Source: Candidatus Bathyarchaeota archaeon A05DMB-5
GTDB lineage: Archaea > Thermoproteota > Bathyarchaeia > Bathyarchaeales > Bathycorpusculaceae
Direction: 5' to 3'
DNA length: 64,000 nt
Assembly (NCBI GenBank): GCA_019685655.1
Contig: JABFQP010000003.1
Coordinates: 124,001-188,000, forward strand
A model generated the notes under the pieces. That model searched no databases. It saw only the letters and a list, made by a program, of their open reading frames with translations, and was not told the DNA's origin. Made by a program: the position numbers and the translations under genes. Positions 52,727-60,178 of the stretch are shown piece after piece (position 1 is the first letter of the stretch; the number at the start of each line of letters is the position of its first letter).

Positions 52727-52909
52727 TTGAAACATGACATAACACCAAAGCAAAGAAAAGAACTGCAAACAAAAATGACCAAGGTTTTCAAAGAAAACAT
52801 GAAAGGACTCAAGACAGAATTACAAAAAATATTGGTAGATGACATGGTCACAGCCTTCCAAAATAGAATAAACGTGTTAAACAGAGCACAAGCGAAAAGA
52901 AGCTACTAA
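52727..52909 (+). CDS. Small helical protein, 60 residues
   Basis: TTG at 52727 is favoured by GGAGGA seven bases upstream. The product MKHDITPKQRKELQTKMTKV... is a charged helix throughout, ending NVLNRAQAKRSY. No domain is recognised. It stands upstream of the winged-helix gene 52997 by 87 bases, and that gene has its own TATA element. Copy D of the repeated motif upstream would drive it. Confidence 0.6.
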   Translation: MKHDITPKQRKELQTKMTKVFKENMKGLKTELQKILVDDMVTAFQNRINVLNRAQAKRSY

Positions 52910-52996
52910 TGGGGACTAAAGAGGAAAAAGACGTAGTTTGAAACCATAAAAGCTTTATATAAAAAGGGTGAAAATATCGCCAAGAGGTTTAGGATA

Positions 52997-53290
52997 ATGA
53001 GACGATCCAAACTTGAAATGTATATTGACATCCTTAAGGTGCTTGCCCACCGTGGTCCATTAAAGCTAACCCACATCATGTATAAAGCTAATGTTAACTG
53101 CAGCGTACTGAAACAATATTTAGACTTTTTAATAAAACAACAACTTGTTGAAGAACGCACAATCGGAAAACGCAGAGTTGTCTACGCCATAACACAAAGA
53201 GGCATTACAGTCCTCAAGTACTTCCGCGAACTCAAACAAGTCTTACCAATCGTTGAAGAATTAAGAAACAGAGCACCTGTACCATACTAA
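52997..53290 (+). CDS. Winged-helix transcriptional regulator
   Basis: A 97-residue single-domain winged-helix protein. Helices EMYIDILKVLAHRGPLKLTH and IMYKANVNCSVLKQYLDFLI (recognition helix) are followed by the wing VEERTIGKRRVVYAITQRG and a C-terminal helix VLKYFRELKQVLP. This is the archaeal HTH_45-like/MarR-like small DNA-binding protein type. AGCTTTATATAAAAAG (52950-52965) is a strong TATA element about 35 bases upstream, so the mRNA leader is short. Target unknown; adjacent genes include an ATPase with its own HTH partner. Confidence 0.88.
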   Translation: MRRSKLEMYIDILKVLAHRGPLKLTHIMYKANVNCSVLKQYLDFLIKQQLVEERTIGKRRVVYAITQRGITVLKYFRELKQVLPIVEELRNRAPVPY

Positions 53291-53578
53291 CCATCTAAAT
53301 TTTTTAAACGTAGCACTCTTTCACGAAATTATATACTTTTAAAACACAAAAAAATCTGCTTTCTAATCACTTCCAAAAGCGACGAAAAACAAACAACCAT
53401 CTTACTTCTAAACGCATACAATACAACATCTCAATTCAAAAAGACGCTGAAAAAATCTGGCATTTAACGTAAGTAGTGAACGTTTACTTTAAGAATCATT
53501 ATGGATGTTTCGCAAGACTTAATAAACGCTTTACGCTCTAAACTATTGTACACATGTAAAACACATAGGGGAATCAGC

Positions 53579-53956
53579 GTGGCTAAACAGGAATCTCTTG
53601 GAAAAAAACCCTTACAAGTGCTAGAGAAAATCAGAGAAAATCTGGAGAGGTTAAACGAGAAAATGGAAGTTATGATTGAGTTGCAAAAGCATGGCAGAAA
53701 GGACATTCAACCTCTTCCAGAAACGCCTTTGGATGTCATGACCCTGCTTTCTATGCCAGACCACTTAAGAAAAACAGCAATGACCGTGTGCAGGCTCGGA
53801 CGCGCTACAGCCGACGAAATAGCCCAACAAACGCACAGGGCTAGAGCTGTGGAAAGCGCATATCTTAATCAGCTTGTTATTATGGGGTATCTGAAAAAAG
53901 AAAGGAAAGGACGAAAAGCGTATTTCTACGTAGATAGAGAAAGTCAAGGAGGGTAA
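53579..53956 (+). CDS. Coiled-coil HTH protein upstream of ParA/MinD-like ATPase
   Basis: A 125-residue protein from GTG 53579, which has GGGGA at a suitable distance. An ATG at 53501 would add 26 residues with no visible ribosome site. Residues about 5-45 form a coiled coil (LQVLEKIRENLERLNEKMEV). Residues about 55-120 form a winged helix: MPDHLRKTAMTVCRLGRATA, DEIAQQTHRARAVESAYLNQ and LKKERKGRKAYFYV. The ATPase gene starts 3 bases after its stop, so the two form a transcript and probably a complex, as in ParA with a DNA-binding partner. Confidence 0.75.
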   Translation: MAKQESLGKKPLQVLEKIRENLERLNEKMEVMIELQKHGRKDIQPLPETPLDVMTLLSMPDHLRKTAMTVCRLGRATADEIAQQTHRARAVESAYLNQLVIMGYLKKERKGRKAYFYVDRESQGG

Positions 53957-53959
53957 ACA

Positions 53960-54736
53960 TTGGGAAAAATAATTGCGGTTCATTCTTATAAGGGCGGAAC
54001 AGGAAAAACTCTTCTTTCAGTTAATTTAGCCGCAACATTCGTTAAGCTTGAAAAGAAAGTTTGCCTACTTGATCTTGACTTCCGAGCCCCAAGCCTTGTC
54101 ACGCTCTTGAAGATTGAGAAGACTGAACATTGGTTAAATGATTATTTGAATGGAACATGCGAAATCGACAAGGTCTTAGTAGACTTAAGCGACAAAATCC
54201 ACAATGGCGGAAAGCTTTTTGTGGGATTTGCTAATCCAGCAACAGAAGCAATCAGAGACATGACCGCGAAAGACAGAAAATGGGAAATGCGCGCTCTAGG
54301 AAGACTCTTATCTCTCAGAACTTCTCTTTTAAATGACAAAGGCTTTGACTATCTAATTTTTGACACGAGCCCTGGCTTGCAGTACTCTTCTATAAACGCT
54401 ATTGTAGGCGCTGATATTGTGCTTGTGGCAACAACGTTTGATAGGTCTGATGTTGATGGCACTCGACGTATGTTACGGGAGCTTTACGACTTGTTCGAGA
54501 AGAAGACGGAAATTGTGCTGAACAAAGTTTTGCAGGATGTTACTTCAAAGTCTGGAAAAGAAACGATGCAAGCCAAAGTTAAAGATTTGTATATGGTTCC
54601 TTTGTTAGGAGTTATTCCTTGTTTCTGTGATATTTTAAGGGGAGAAGGAAACATCATTTTTGCTCAAGAGAAACCGGAGCATCCATTCACTAAAATCTTG
54701 GGAGAAATAGCAGGTAAAATAGATAAAATGCCTTAA
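53960..54736 (+). CDS. ParA/MinD-like deviant Walker ATPase
   Basis: A 258-residue member of the MinD/ParA superfamily. The deviant Walker A motif is KGGTGKT (11-17). Switch/Walker B regions are LLDLDFRAPS and DYLIFDTSPG, and NKV (LNKVLQ) supplies the base-specific loop. It starts at TTG with AAGGAGGG directly upstream. It lacks an obvious C-terminal membrane amphipathic helix, so it is a soluble positioning or regulatory ATPase. Its partner is probably the HTH protein encoded just upstream; no centromere-like repeats were noticed. Confidence 0.92.
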   Translation: MGKIIAVHSYKGGTGKTLLSVNLAATFVKLEKKVCLLDLDFRAPSLVTLLKIEKTEHWLNDYLNGTCEIDKVLVDLSDKIHNGGKLFVGFANPATEAIRDMTAKDRKWEMRALGRLLSLRTSLLNDKGFDYLIFDTSPGLQYSSINAIVGADIVLVATTFDRSDVDGTRRMLRELYDLFEKKTEIVLNKVLQDVTSKSGKETMQAKVKDLYMVPLLGVIPCFCDILRGEGNIIFAQEKPEHPFTKILGEIAGKIDKMP

Positions 54737-54739
54737 GCA

Positions 54740-54859
54740 TTATTGTCCTGCTATTTTATTTACTAACTGATAGATTTTGCAGGTTTTGCACTTCTCGTAT
54801 TCTTTTTCTTTGCATTGCTTGCATATTAGACGGTTTAGCTCTCTGATTTCGGAGTTCAT
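54740..54859 (-). CDS. 39-residue Cys4 microprotein
   Basis: A short minus-strand gene that encodes 39 residues with ICKQC and KCKTC (C13, C16, C24, C27), a likely zinc-binding treble or ribbon. The product starts MNSEIREL and ends LVNKIAGQ. GAGAAGGGAGA lies eight bases before the ATG, a strong Shine-Dalgarno, which is the main evidence that it is real. Convergent with the ATPase gene (stop codons 3 bases apart). Too short for most gene finders. Function unknown. Confidence 0.72.
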   Translation of the reverse strand: MNSEIRELNRLICKQCKEKEYEKCKTCKIYQLVNKIAGQ

Positions 54860-55012
54860 TGTTTCTCCCTTCTCAGTGAATAAATAAGTCCTATTTTTTG
54901 GTAATATACTGTATTCCGTTCTCGTAATATTTCATACACTGAACGTATATAACATCATACGCTTAATCAAAATACACGATAATTTTATATCCGCTTTAAA
55001 TGTAAACATCTG

Positions 55013-55357
55013 ATGTGGTGTTTAGGTTTGAACAAAAGCGTAGCTTTAACAGCGTTGGCATGGGGTTTGTTTTTTGTTCTCATCGGCGTTAGTTGGGCAG
55101 TTTATGAATATTATCAAGTCCGTATGACCGAGTATGTTGCTTTGGGAGTGGGGCTTATTTTGATTGGGTTGTGCATTGCAAGGGCTGGGTTAGGTATGGG
55201 TTTGAATAAGTTTAGCTTGTTTATTGGAATAATTGCCTTTGCATTTGGCGGAGCAGCATTGATGGGTTATGAACTGCCATTATTACAAACAATTATAGTG
55301 TTGATTGGTTTGTTCATAATTGCTGAAGCTGTGAGGTCGCTAACAAAATCTCGGTAA
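55013..55357 (+). CDS. Four-TM small membrane protein
   Basis: A 114-residue membrane protein with helices near 9-27, 39-56, 65-83 and 88-106. TTTTATAT (54983-54990) lies about 25 bases before the ATG, so a leaderless transcript from ATG 55013 is the best reading; TTG 55028 is an alternative. The mobA homologue follows 33 bases later. No functional motif. Confidence 0.7.
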   Translation: MWCLGLNKSVALTALAWGLFFVLIGVSWAVYEYYQVRMTEYVALGVGLILIGLCIARAGLGMGLNKFSLFIGIIAFAFGGAALMGYELPLLQTIIVLIGLFIIAEAVRSLTKSR

Positions 55358-55390
55358 GCATAGCATTCCATTGAAACTGGAGACTCGCCT

Positions 55391-56020
55391 TTGAATAGGT
55401 CAGCAATTATTCTCGCAGGCGGATTTTCAAGCAGACTCGGACAAGATAAGGGATTGCTGCAGTTAGCAAACAAACCTCTTGTAAATCATGTTTTGGATGC
55501 TGTTTCTTCCATTGTTGATGAGCAGATAGTTGTTGTTAGTTCTAACTCGCAAGCTGATAACTATAGGAAAATGCTAGATTCGAGTGCGAAGGTTGTCGTT
55601 GACGATGGAAAGTTGCGTGGTCCGCTTGTGGGTGCAAAAACAGGTTTTAAAATGGCGTCTGGAGATTTTTCTCTTCTTCTTCCATGTGACGTGCCTTTTC
55701 TTTCAAAAGATGTTCTTTCTCTTCTTTTTGAATTATGCATAAATAGAGCGGCTGTGATTCCAAGATGGCCGAATGGTTACATAGAGCCTTTGCATGCGGT
55801 TTATCAGACGAGGATGGCTTTGGAAGTTGCTGAAAGTGCGTTGAGAATGGGTGAAGTGAATATGCGGTCTATGGTGGATAAGTTGAAGGGTGTGCGTTTT
55901 GTTTCTACGCTTGTATTGCAGCAACTAGACCCAGAACTTAGAACATTCTTTAACGTTAACACTCTGCTTGACCTTAAGAAAGCTGAAAACATTCTTAAAG
56001 TGCGAAAGAGCAGAGTTTAA
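55391..56020 (+). CDS. mobA: Molybdenum cofactor guanylyltransferase MobA-like
   Basis: A 209-residue nucleotidyltransferase. The N-terminal LAGGFSSRLGQDK (8-20) is the NTP-binding signature of MobA, and VVDDGKLRGPLVGAKTGF and LLLPCDVPFLS (with Mg-binding Asp) match the family. It attaches GMP to molybdopterin (or tungstopterin) for bis-MGD enzymes. The C-terminal third is longer than minimal MobA. TTG is the start; no strong ribosome site is seen. No molybdoenzyme is encoded nearby. Confidence 0.88.
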   Translation: MNRSAIILAGGFSSRLGQDKGLLQLANKPLVNHVLDAVSSIVDEQIVVVSSNSQADNYRKMLDSSAKVVVDDGKLRGPLVGAKTGFKMASGDFSLLLPCDVPFLSKDVLSLLFELCINRAAVIPRWPNGYIEPLHAVYQTRMALEVAESALRMGEVNMRSMVDKLKGVRFVSTLVLQQLDPELRTFFNVNTLLDLKKAENILKVRKSRV

Positions 56021-56029
56021 TTGACCTTT

Positions 56030-57325
56030 TTAGGCGGCTTTGTTTTGTTTTGCGTATTTTTCCGTTTCTGCGAAGAGTTTTTCTATGTCAGCTTTTGAGT
56101 GTGCCGTGCTAAGGGCTCCTGTGTGCGTTGGTAGGAAGAAAATGCCATTAGCTATCAATTTTAAATCATAATCGATAAGTTTTTTTCTGTCTGCTTTGAA
56201 AACTGCGGTGGCGTCTTTGACGGTTTCTCGTGTGAACTGAATGTTAAAGAGTGAGCTTGCGCCGACAACTTGCACGTCAATACCATGCGCTTCAAAGATT
56301 TCTCTTAATTGTTCTCGTATTTTGTTTCCCAACTTGTTCAGCTTGTCTATTAATTGGCCATCTTCCAAGATTTTTAATGTGGCTAAACCAGCAGTCATGG
56401 TTATCGGATTTGCCGTGAATGTTCCGCCGTGAAATGAGAAATGTGGGCGTTCATAAATGCGCGAATCTATTCTTTCCATGATTTCGCGTGGTCCACAGAA
56501 GGCGCCGACTGGAAAACCTCCTCCAAGAATCTTCCCGAAAACTGTCAAGTCTGCTTTTACGCCGTAAAATTGTTGAGCACCACCAGGAGCCAAGCGGAAT
56601 CCTGTGATTACTTCGTCAAAAATTAACAGTGTACCTTTTTCGTCGCAGAATTCTCTTAATCCTTTCAAAAACTCTTTTTCCGCTGGAATTCCTCCACCTG
56701 CGCCTAATATTGGTTCGATGATTATGGCTGCGACTTCTGTGTTTTTCAGTTTTTTCTTTACTCCTTCTAAGTTGTTAAAGGGTAAGCAAATGGTGTCTTC
56801 TAATGCGCCTTCTGTTAATCCTGCAGATTCTGGGATGTCAAATGGGTGTTTTACGCCTACGTGAAGTGCGTCGTAGCCTCCGTGCCATCCTCCTTCGAAT
56901 TTTGCGATTTTCTTTTTGCCCGTGTATGCTCGTGCCAGTCGTGTGGCGTACATGTTTGCTTCTGTTCCGGAGTTTGTGAAGCGGGTCATTTGGGCATTGG
57001 GAACCATTTTTGCGATTTGTTCTGCGAGTGCGATTTCTAGTTCGTGGGATGTTCCGTAGTGGGTTCCGTTTTCTAGTTGTTTTTTCACTGCGTTTGTGAT
57101 TGCGGGTGGGCTGTGTCCAAGTATGAGTGCGGTGTGTCCGAGCCAGAAGTCGATGTATTCGTTTCCGTCTACGTCGTAGAGTTTGCTTCCTTTTGCTTTT
57201 GCGGTGTAAAATGGGTATGGTTCGAAGAATCTTATTCCGTATGAAACTCCAGCGGGAAGAACTTTTCTGGCGCGTTCATGTAACTTTTTTGAGGTGGGAG
57301 TTTTTGATGTGTAATCTTCAAACAT
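56030..57325 (-). CDS. Glutamate-1-semialdehyde aminomutase-like class III aminotransferase
   Basis: A 431-residue PLP enzyme. FTNSGTEANMYATRLARAYT contacts the cofactor phosphate, FDEVITGFR (236-244) holds the Asp that binds the pyridine nitrogen, and K265 in VFGKILGGGFPVGAF is the Schiff-base Lys. HGGTFTANPITMTAG matches HemL. HemL converts glutamate-1-semialdehyde to 5-aminolevulinate for tetrapyrroles, but other HemL-like proteins exist, and no other tetrapyrrole gene is in the window. The HAD gene upstream overlaps it by eight bases, so the two are translated together. Confidence 0.85.
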   Translation of the reverse strand: MFEDYTSKTPTSKKLHERARKVLPAGVSYGIRFFEPYPFYTAKAKGSKLYDVDGNEYIDFWLGHTALILGHSPPAITNAVKKQLENGTHYGTSHELEIALAEQIAKMVPNAQMTRFTNSGTEANMYATRLARAYTGKKKIAKFEGGWHGGYDALHVGVKHPFDIPESAGLTEGALEDTICLPFNNLEGVKKKLKNTEVAAIIIEPILGAGGGIPAEKEFLKGLREFCDEKGTLLIFDEVITGFRLAPGGAQQFYGVKADLTVFGKILGGGFPVGAFCGPREIMERIDSRIYERPHFSFHGGTFTANPITMTAGLATLKILEDGQLIDKLNKLGNKIREQLREIFEAHGIDVQVVGASSLFNIQFTRETVKDATAVFKADRKKLIDYDLKLIANGIFFLPTHTGALSTAHSKADIEKLFAETEKYAKQNKAA

Positions 57326-58034
57326 TTTTATGCCCTTCTGGTTTTTTGTTCGTAGTGAATTTTCTTATTATATTTTCTATGGCTTCATTTAAGTTGTTTA
57401 CAATGGCATCCGCTTGTGGACATTCTGGTTTCTTTTTATCTCTGTCTAAGAGTATGGCGCGAATGCCTAGTCGTTTAGGGAGAAGTATATCTACTTGCAC
57501 GTCATCGCCTATCATGACGGTTTCTTCGGGTTTTACGTTCAAAATTTCTAGGACTTTTTTGTACATTTTTGGGTTGGTCTTGTCGCATTCGGCTTCGTAG
57601 CCAGTCATTATACAGTCAAAATATTCTTTGATTGGCTCTATTGCCTTTTTAAATTGGAAGTAAGCGATTGTTGTGACTATGGCTGTTTTGAACCTTTGCT
57701 TCTTCGCTTTTTTCACAGCTTCGGCAGCGTCCCACTGTAATAGGTATGGTCTGTTTTCAAGGCGTTTAACGATGGTCTCTAGTGTTTCATGGTCAACTTT
57801 AACTTTCAATCTCCACAGAATCCTTCTGAAATAGGAACGCCAGCTCTTGTAGCCATGTTTCGGGTAGTCTACAAAAGCAACAAACATCCACGCTGCTCTT
57901 AGCTGTTGCGGAGAAACTTCGTAGCCTCGACTGAAAAGGTAATCTGAAAGCTCTTCGCTGGTTACTTCATCCTCTTTTCTAACATAAGCCAGCGTCCAAT
58001 GCAAATCAAATAAAACTGCTTTTATCTTGGTCAA
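57318..58034 (-). CDS. HAD-superfamily protein with unusual motif I
   Basis: A 238-residue HAD fold protein. Motif I is FDLHWTLA: the nucleophile D10 is kept, but the usual second Asp (DxDxT) is His12. Motif II is TTIAYFQF-like, motif III Lys lies in TNPKMYKK and motif IV is IGDDVQVDILLPKR. The cap is helical (type C1). HAD phosphatases normally need the second Asp as general acid/base, so either His replaces it or catalysis differs. Copy C of the repeated promoter-like motif lies about 105 bases upstream. Overlap with the aminomutase gene suggests one transcript. Confidence 0.87.
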   Translation of the reverse strand: MTKIKAVLFDLHWTLAYVRKEDEVTSEELSDYLFSRGYEVSPQQLRAAWMFVAFVDYPKHGYKSWRSYFRRILWRLKVKVDHETLETIVKRLENRPYLLQWDAAEAVKKAKKQRFKTAIVTTIAYFQFKKAIEPIKEYFDCIMTGYEAECDKTNPKMYKKVLEILNVKPEETVMIGDDVQVDILLPKRLGIRAILLDRDKKKPECPQADAIVNNLNEAIENIIRKFTTNKKPEGHKNV

Positions 58035-58138
58035 TTAGTTCACTGCATCTAGTTAAGGTGTAGTTTTCCTATTAATTTGCTTTGTAAAGTTTCTTAATTC
58101 TTTCAGTTTTCTATAAGATGTAGTGCGGTTTTGGAAAA

Positions 58139-58167
58139 GTATAGCCCCCCCTTATAAATAGGTTGAA
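58139..58167 (-). promoter_or_regulatory. Repeated TATA-type promoter motif, copy C
   Basis: On the minus strand TTCAACCTATTTATAAGGGG, three more G, then CTATAC and TTTTCCAAAA (to 58129). The tail matches copy D exactly. It sits 30 bases after the phosphatase gene and about 105 bases before the HAD gene. Confidence 0.55.
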
Positions 58168-58196
58168 CTTCTGGTTTCTAGCGTGTGTTTTGAGTT

Positions 58197-58601
58197 TTAT
58201 TGTGTTTTGGCTAGTTGTGTTACTTTTTCTTTGATTTGTTCGTAGATTTTCCATGCGTTTTCTTTGTTCATGAAGTATGGGTCTTTGATGTTCCACACTG
58301 TTATTTTGTCTTTGCATTCTGGGCATAGGCGCAACACGTAATCTTTATGCCGATTTTCCATTGCCACGATAACGTCATACTCCATTAGCCGTTTATTGCC
58401 TACGCTTTCTGGCTTGCTCTTCAAATACTGCTCTGCACCTTCCTTCATTAAATATTCTCTAACCTCTTCTGCAATAGGAATAGCCACATGCACACCAGCA
58501 GAATCCACCTTCCAATCAGGCTTAAACTTTCGTAACAAAGCCTCAGCTAAGGGGCTTCTATGCGCGTTACCAGAACACACAAACAACACATGCACGCTCA
58601 A
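58197..58601 (-). CDS. Low-molecular-weight protein-tyrosine-phosphatase family
   Basis: A 134-residue phosphatase/arsenate-reductase fold. The P-loop is CSGNAHRS (C9 to S16), matching C(X)5R with His where bacterial enzymes have Cys (CxGNxCRS). The Asp general acid is in NIKDPYF (about 107). DSAGVHVA and VAMENRHKDYV match the family. It dephosphorylates protein tyrosine or, in related enzymes, reduces arsenate; the missing second Cys argues against arsenate reduction. The TAA stop and copy C of the repeated motif lie just downstream. Confidence 0.9.
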   Translation of the reverse strand: MSVHVLFVCSGNAHRSPLAEALLRKFKPDWKVDSAGVHVAIPIAEEVREYLMKEGAEQYLKSKPESVGNKRLMEYDVIVAMENRHKDYVLRLCPECKDKITVWNIKDPYFMNKENAWKIYEQIKEKVTQLAKTQ

Positions 58602-58678
58602 CCACCCATGCCTTAACTATTCATTGAAGTTTTATAAACACAAACCACAAAATAAAACAATAGAGGAAGAAAAGGAGC

Positions 58679-58942
58679 ATGACAGTAGAAGCCTACATCC
58701 TATTCAAAGTCGCCTCAGGCAGAGAAAGAGAAGCCTGCCAACAAATCGCAAAAATAAAAGAAGTCACAACAGCAAGCGTAGTCTACGGCGAATACGACTT
58801 AATAGCAAGAGTCACCGTTCCAGAACTCCACGCACTAGAAGACTTCCTAGCCGAAAAAATAAGGAAAGTACCAAGCATCACCCTAACATCCACAATGGTC
58901 ATAGCCCAAGAATGCAAAGGACAAAAACAAACCAAAAAATAA
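58679..58942 (+). CDS. Stand-alone AsnC/Lrp ligand-binding (RAM) domain protein
   Basis: An 87-residue protein corresponding to the effector-binding domain of Lrp/AsnC regulators without the DNA-binding part. YILFKVASGREREACQQIAK, VVYGEYDLIARVTVPEL and LTSTMVIAQE give the beta-alpha-beta-beta-alpha-beta pattern. Stand-alone RAM proteins form oligomers and bind amino acids, modulating full-length Lrp proteins. GGAGC precedes the ATG. It is divergent from the phosphatase gene. Confidence 0.92.
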   Translation: MTVEAYILFKVASGREREACQQIAKIKEVTTASVVYGEYDLIARVTVPELHALEDFLAEKIRKVPSITLTSTMVIAQECKGQKQTKK

Positions 58943-59019
58943 ACAACAAAACGCAATCGCAATCCTTTCAGAATATAAATACCTGCAAATTTTCCTTCCT
59001 AGAAAACAGCTTGCCAACC

Positions 59020-59604
59020 TTAAAAATGCTCGTAGGATACAAATTCATCCAATGCTTTTCTCGAAGGCGCAGGCGGCTCAACAGTAGCATATCCCAACTG
59101 AACTATTGCGGCAATTCGGAATTTTTCAGGCACACCTAAAATCGCCTTTACTGCATTCTCTTCTTCCAAATCATAAAAAGTGTAAATGCAACTACTCAAA
59201 CCCTCAGCGGTAGCAGCCAACAACATGTTTTCAACAGCAAGCCAAGCTGAACCCAAAGCAAGTTCTTCCCTAATCCATCCGGGAATCTCATAACAAACAA
59301 CAACCAAAACTGGAATCTTCGCCATGCTCGACTTGTCCCAAGACCCGCCACGAGCAGCCAAGTAACGCGCACGCTCTGGAGGAAACTTCGCCCAAGCCTT
59401 ACGACTAGCTTCCGTACAAACCCTTGCAATCTTCTCCTTAACACCAGTGTCAGTCACAACTACAAAACGCCACGGCTGAGTGTTACCAGCAGAAGGCGCC
59501 CAACGTCCAGCATCCAGAATCTTCCTTAACGCTTCCTTGGGCACGGGCGATGCCTTAAACTTTCTAATACTTCTCCTCTTAACCACAACCTCATCAAAGT
59601 CCAT
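59020..59604 (-). CDS. Nitroreductase family flavoprotein
   Basis: A 194-residue FMN-dependent oxidoreductase. The family blocks are VVVKRRSIRKFKASPVPKEAL, RWAPSAGNTQPWRFVVV (FMN-binding), and WLAVENMLLAATAEGLSSCI with the C-terminal GYATVEPPAP. The RRSIRKF and PSAGNTQPW motifs are diagnostic. Substrates may be quinones, nitro compounds or flavins. It lies downstream of the small winged-helix gene on the same strand (13 bases apart), suggesting co-transcription. Confidence 0.93.
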   Translation of the reverse strand: MDFDEVVVKRRSIRKFKASPVPKEALRKILDAGRWAPSAGNTQPWRFVVVTDTGVKEKIARVCTEASRKAWAKFPPERARYLAARGGSWDKSSMAKIPVLVVVCYEIPGWIREELALGSAWLAVENMLLAATAEGLSSCIYTFYDLEEENAVKAILGVPEKFRIAAIVQLGYATVEPPAPSRKALDEFVSYEHF

Positions 59605-59617
59605 AGTACATCATCTT

Positions 59618-60019
59618 TTAAGGCGGAGGTCTCTTCTGAGCATACTGATACCTCCGCGGTTTACCTTCCCTAGTTAGCACGCCGTCCTTAACCAAATCTA
59701 TAAGCGCATGAGCCACCGCAGTTCGGTCATAATGAAAACCACGCTTTGCCATTTCACTGTGCACTTCACTTAAGCCCTTAGGCGTTGAGAACCACCCTTC
59801 CTTCCAGAGTTTCTCAATAACTGTTTTGCAAGTTTCTGCTCTTGGCTGCGCTTGAGCTCTCTCGCTTATCAGCGACGTTTCTTTCAGCTTTTCAGTTACT
59901 GTGGAAAGAATTTTGTCCACTGTTGCTTGTAACTGGTCTTCTTGGCATTCTATTTCGAATTCCACGTCGCCTATCTTCATTTTTACGCGTATTGGCGGTT
60001 TTTGGCTTGTTTCTGTCAA
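59618..60019 (-). CDS. Winged-helix protein upstream of nitroreductase
   Basis: A 133-residue protein from TTG 60019, which has GGTGA directly upstream; longer starts to 60163 run past the predicted promoter. The N-terminal part holds two beta strands (MKIGDVEFEIECQ) and a helix. Residues about 70-130 (TVIEKLWKEGWFSTPKGLSE, KRGFHYDRTAVAHALIDLVK, TREGKPRRYQYA) are a winged helix as in archaeal small regulators. Its promoter TATA element AGGTATATTTAAG is in the divergent region with nurA, where two inverted repeats lie, so it may regulate both. Confidence 0.78.
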   Translation of the reverse strand: MTETSQKPPIRVKMKIGDVEFEIECQEDQLQATVDKILSTVTEKLKETSLISERAQAQPRAETCKTVIEKLWKEGWFSTPKGLSEVHSEMAKRGFHYDRTAVAHALIDLVKDGVLTREGKPRRYQYAQKRPPP

Positions 60020-60081
60020 TTTTTCACCTTGTTGCTTATTGTATTGTGCATCTTGTTCATGCACAACACTTAAATATACCT

Positions 60082-60099
60082 TACGCAAACAATTGCGTA
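60082..60099. promoter_or_regulatory. Inverted repeat 1, divergent nurA region
   Basis: TACGCAA-ACAA-TTGCGTA, a perfect 7-bp inverted repeat with a 4-base spacer. Directly adjacent to the TATA element of the winged-helix gene and to inverted repeat 2. Candidate operator. Confidence 0.45.
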
Positions 60100-60103
60100 T
60101 TGG

Positions 60104-60120
60104 TGAATCAAGGTGATTCA
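60104..60120. promoter_or_regulatory. Inverted repeat 2, divergent nurA region
   Basis: TGAATCA-AGG-TGATTCA, a perfect 7-bp inverted repeat with a 3-base spacer, starting 5 bases after inverted repeat 1. It overlaps GTG 60113, an in-frame alternative start of nurA that is less likely. Confidence 0.45.
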
Positions 60121-60178
60121 ACAACACACTATAACAACAACACAGAAATATAATTTTCCACACCCAACCACCGACACA

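Noticed and set aside
53340-53460. ParS-like or partition centromere repeats near the ParA/MinD operon
   Set aside because: I found no repeated short sites upstream of the operon.
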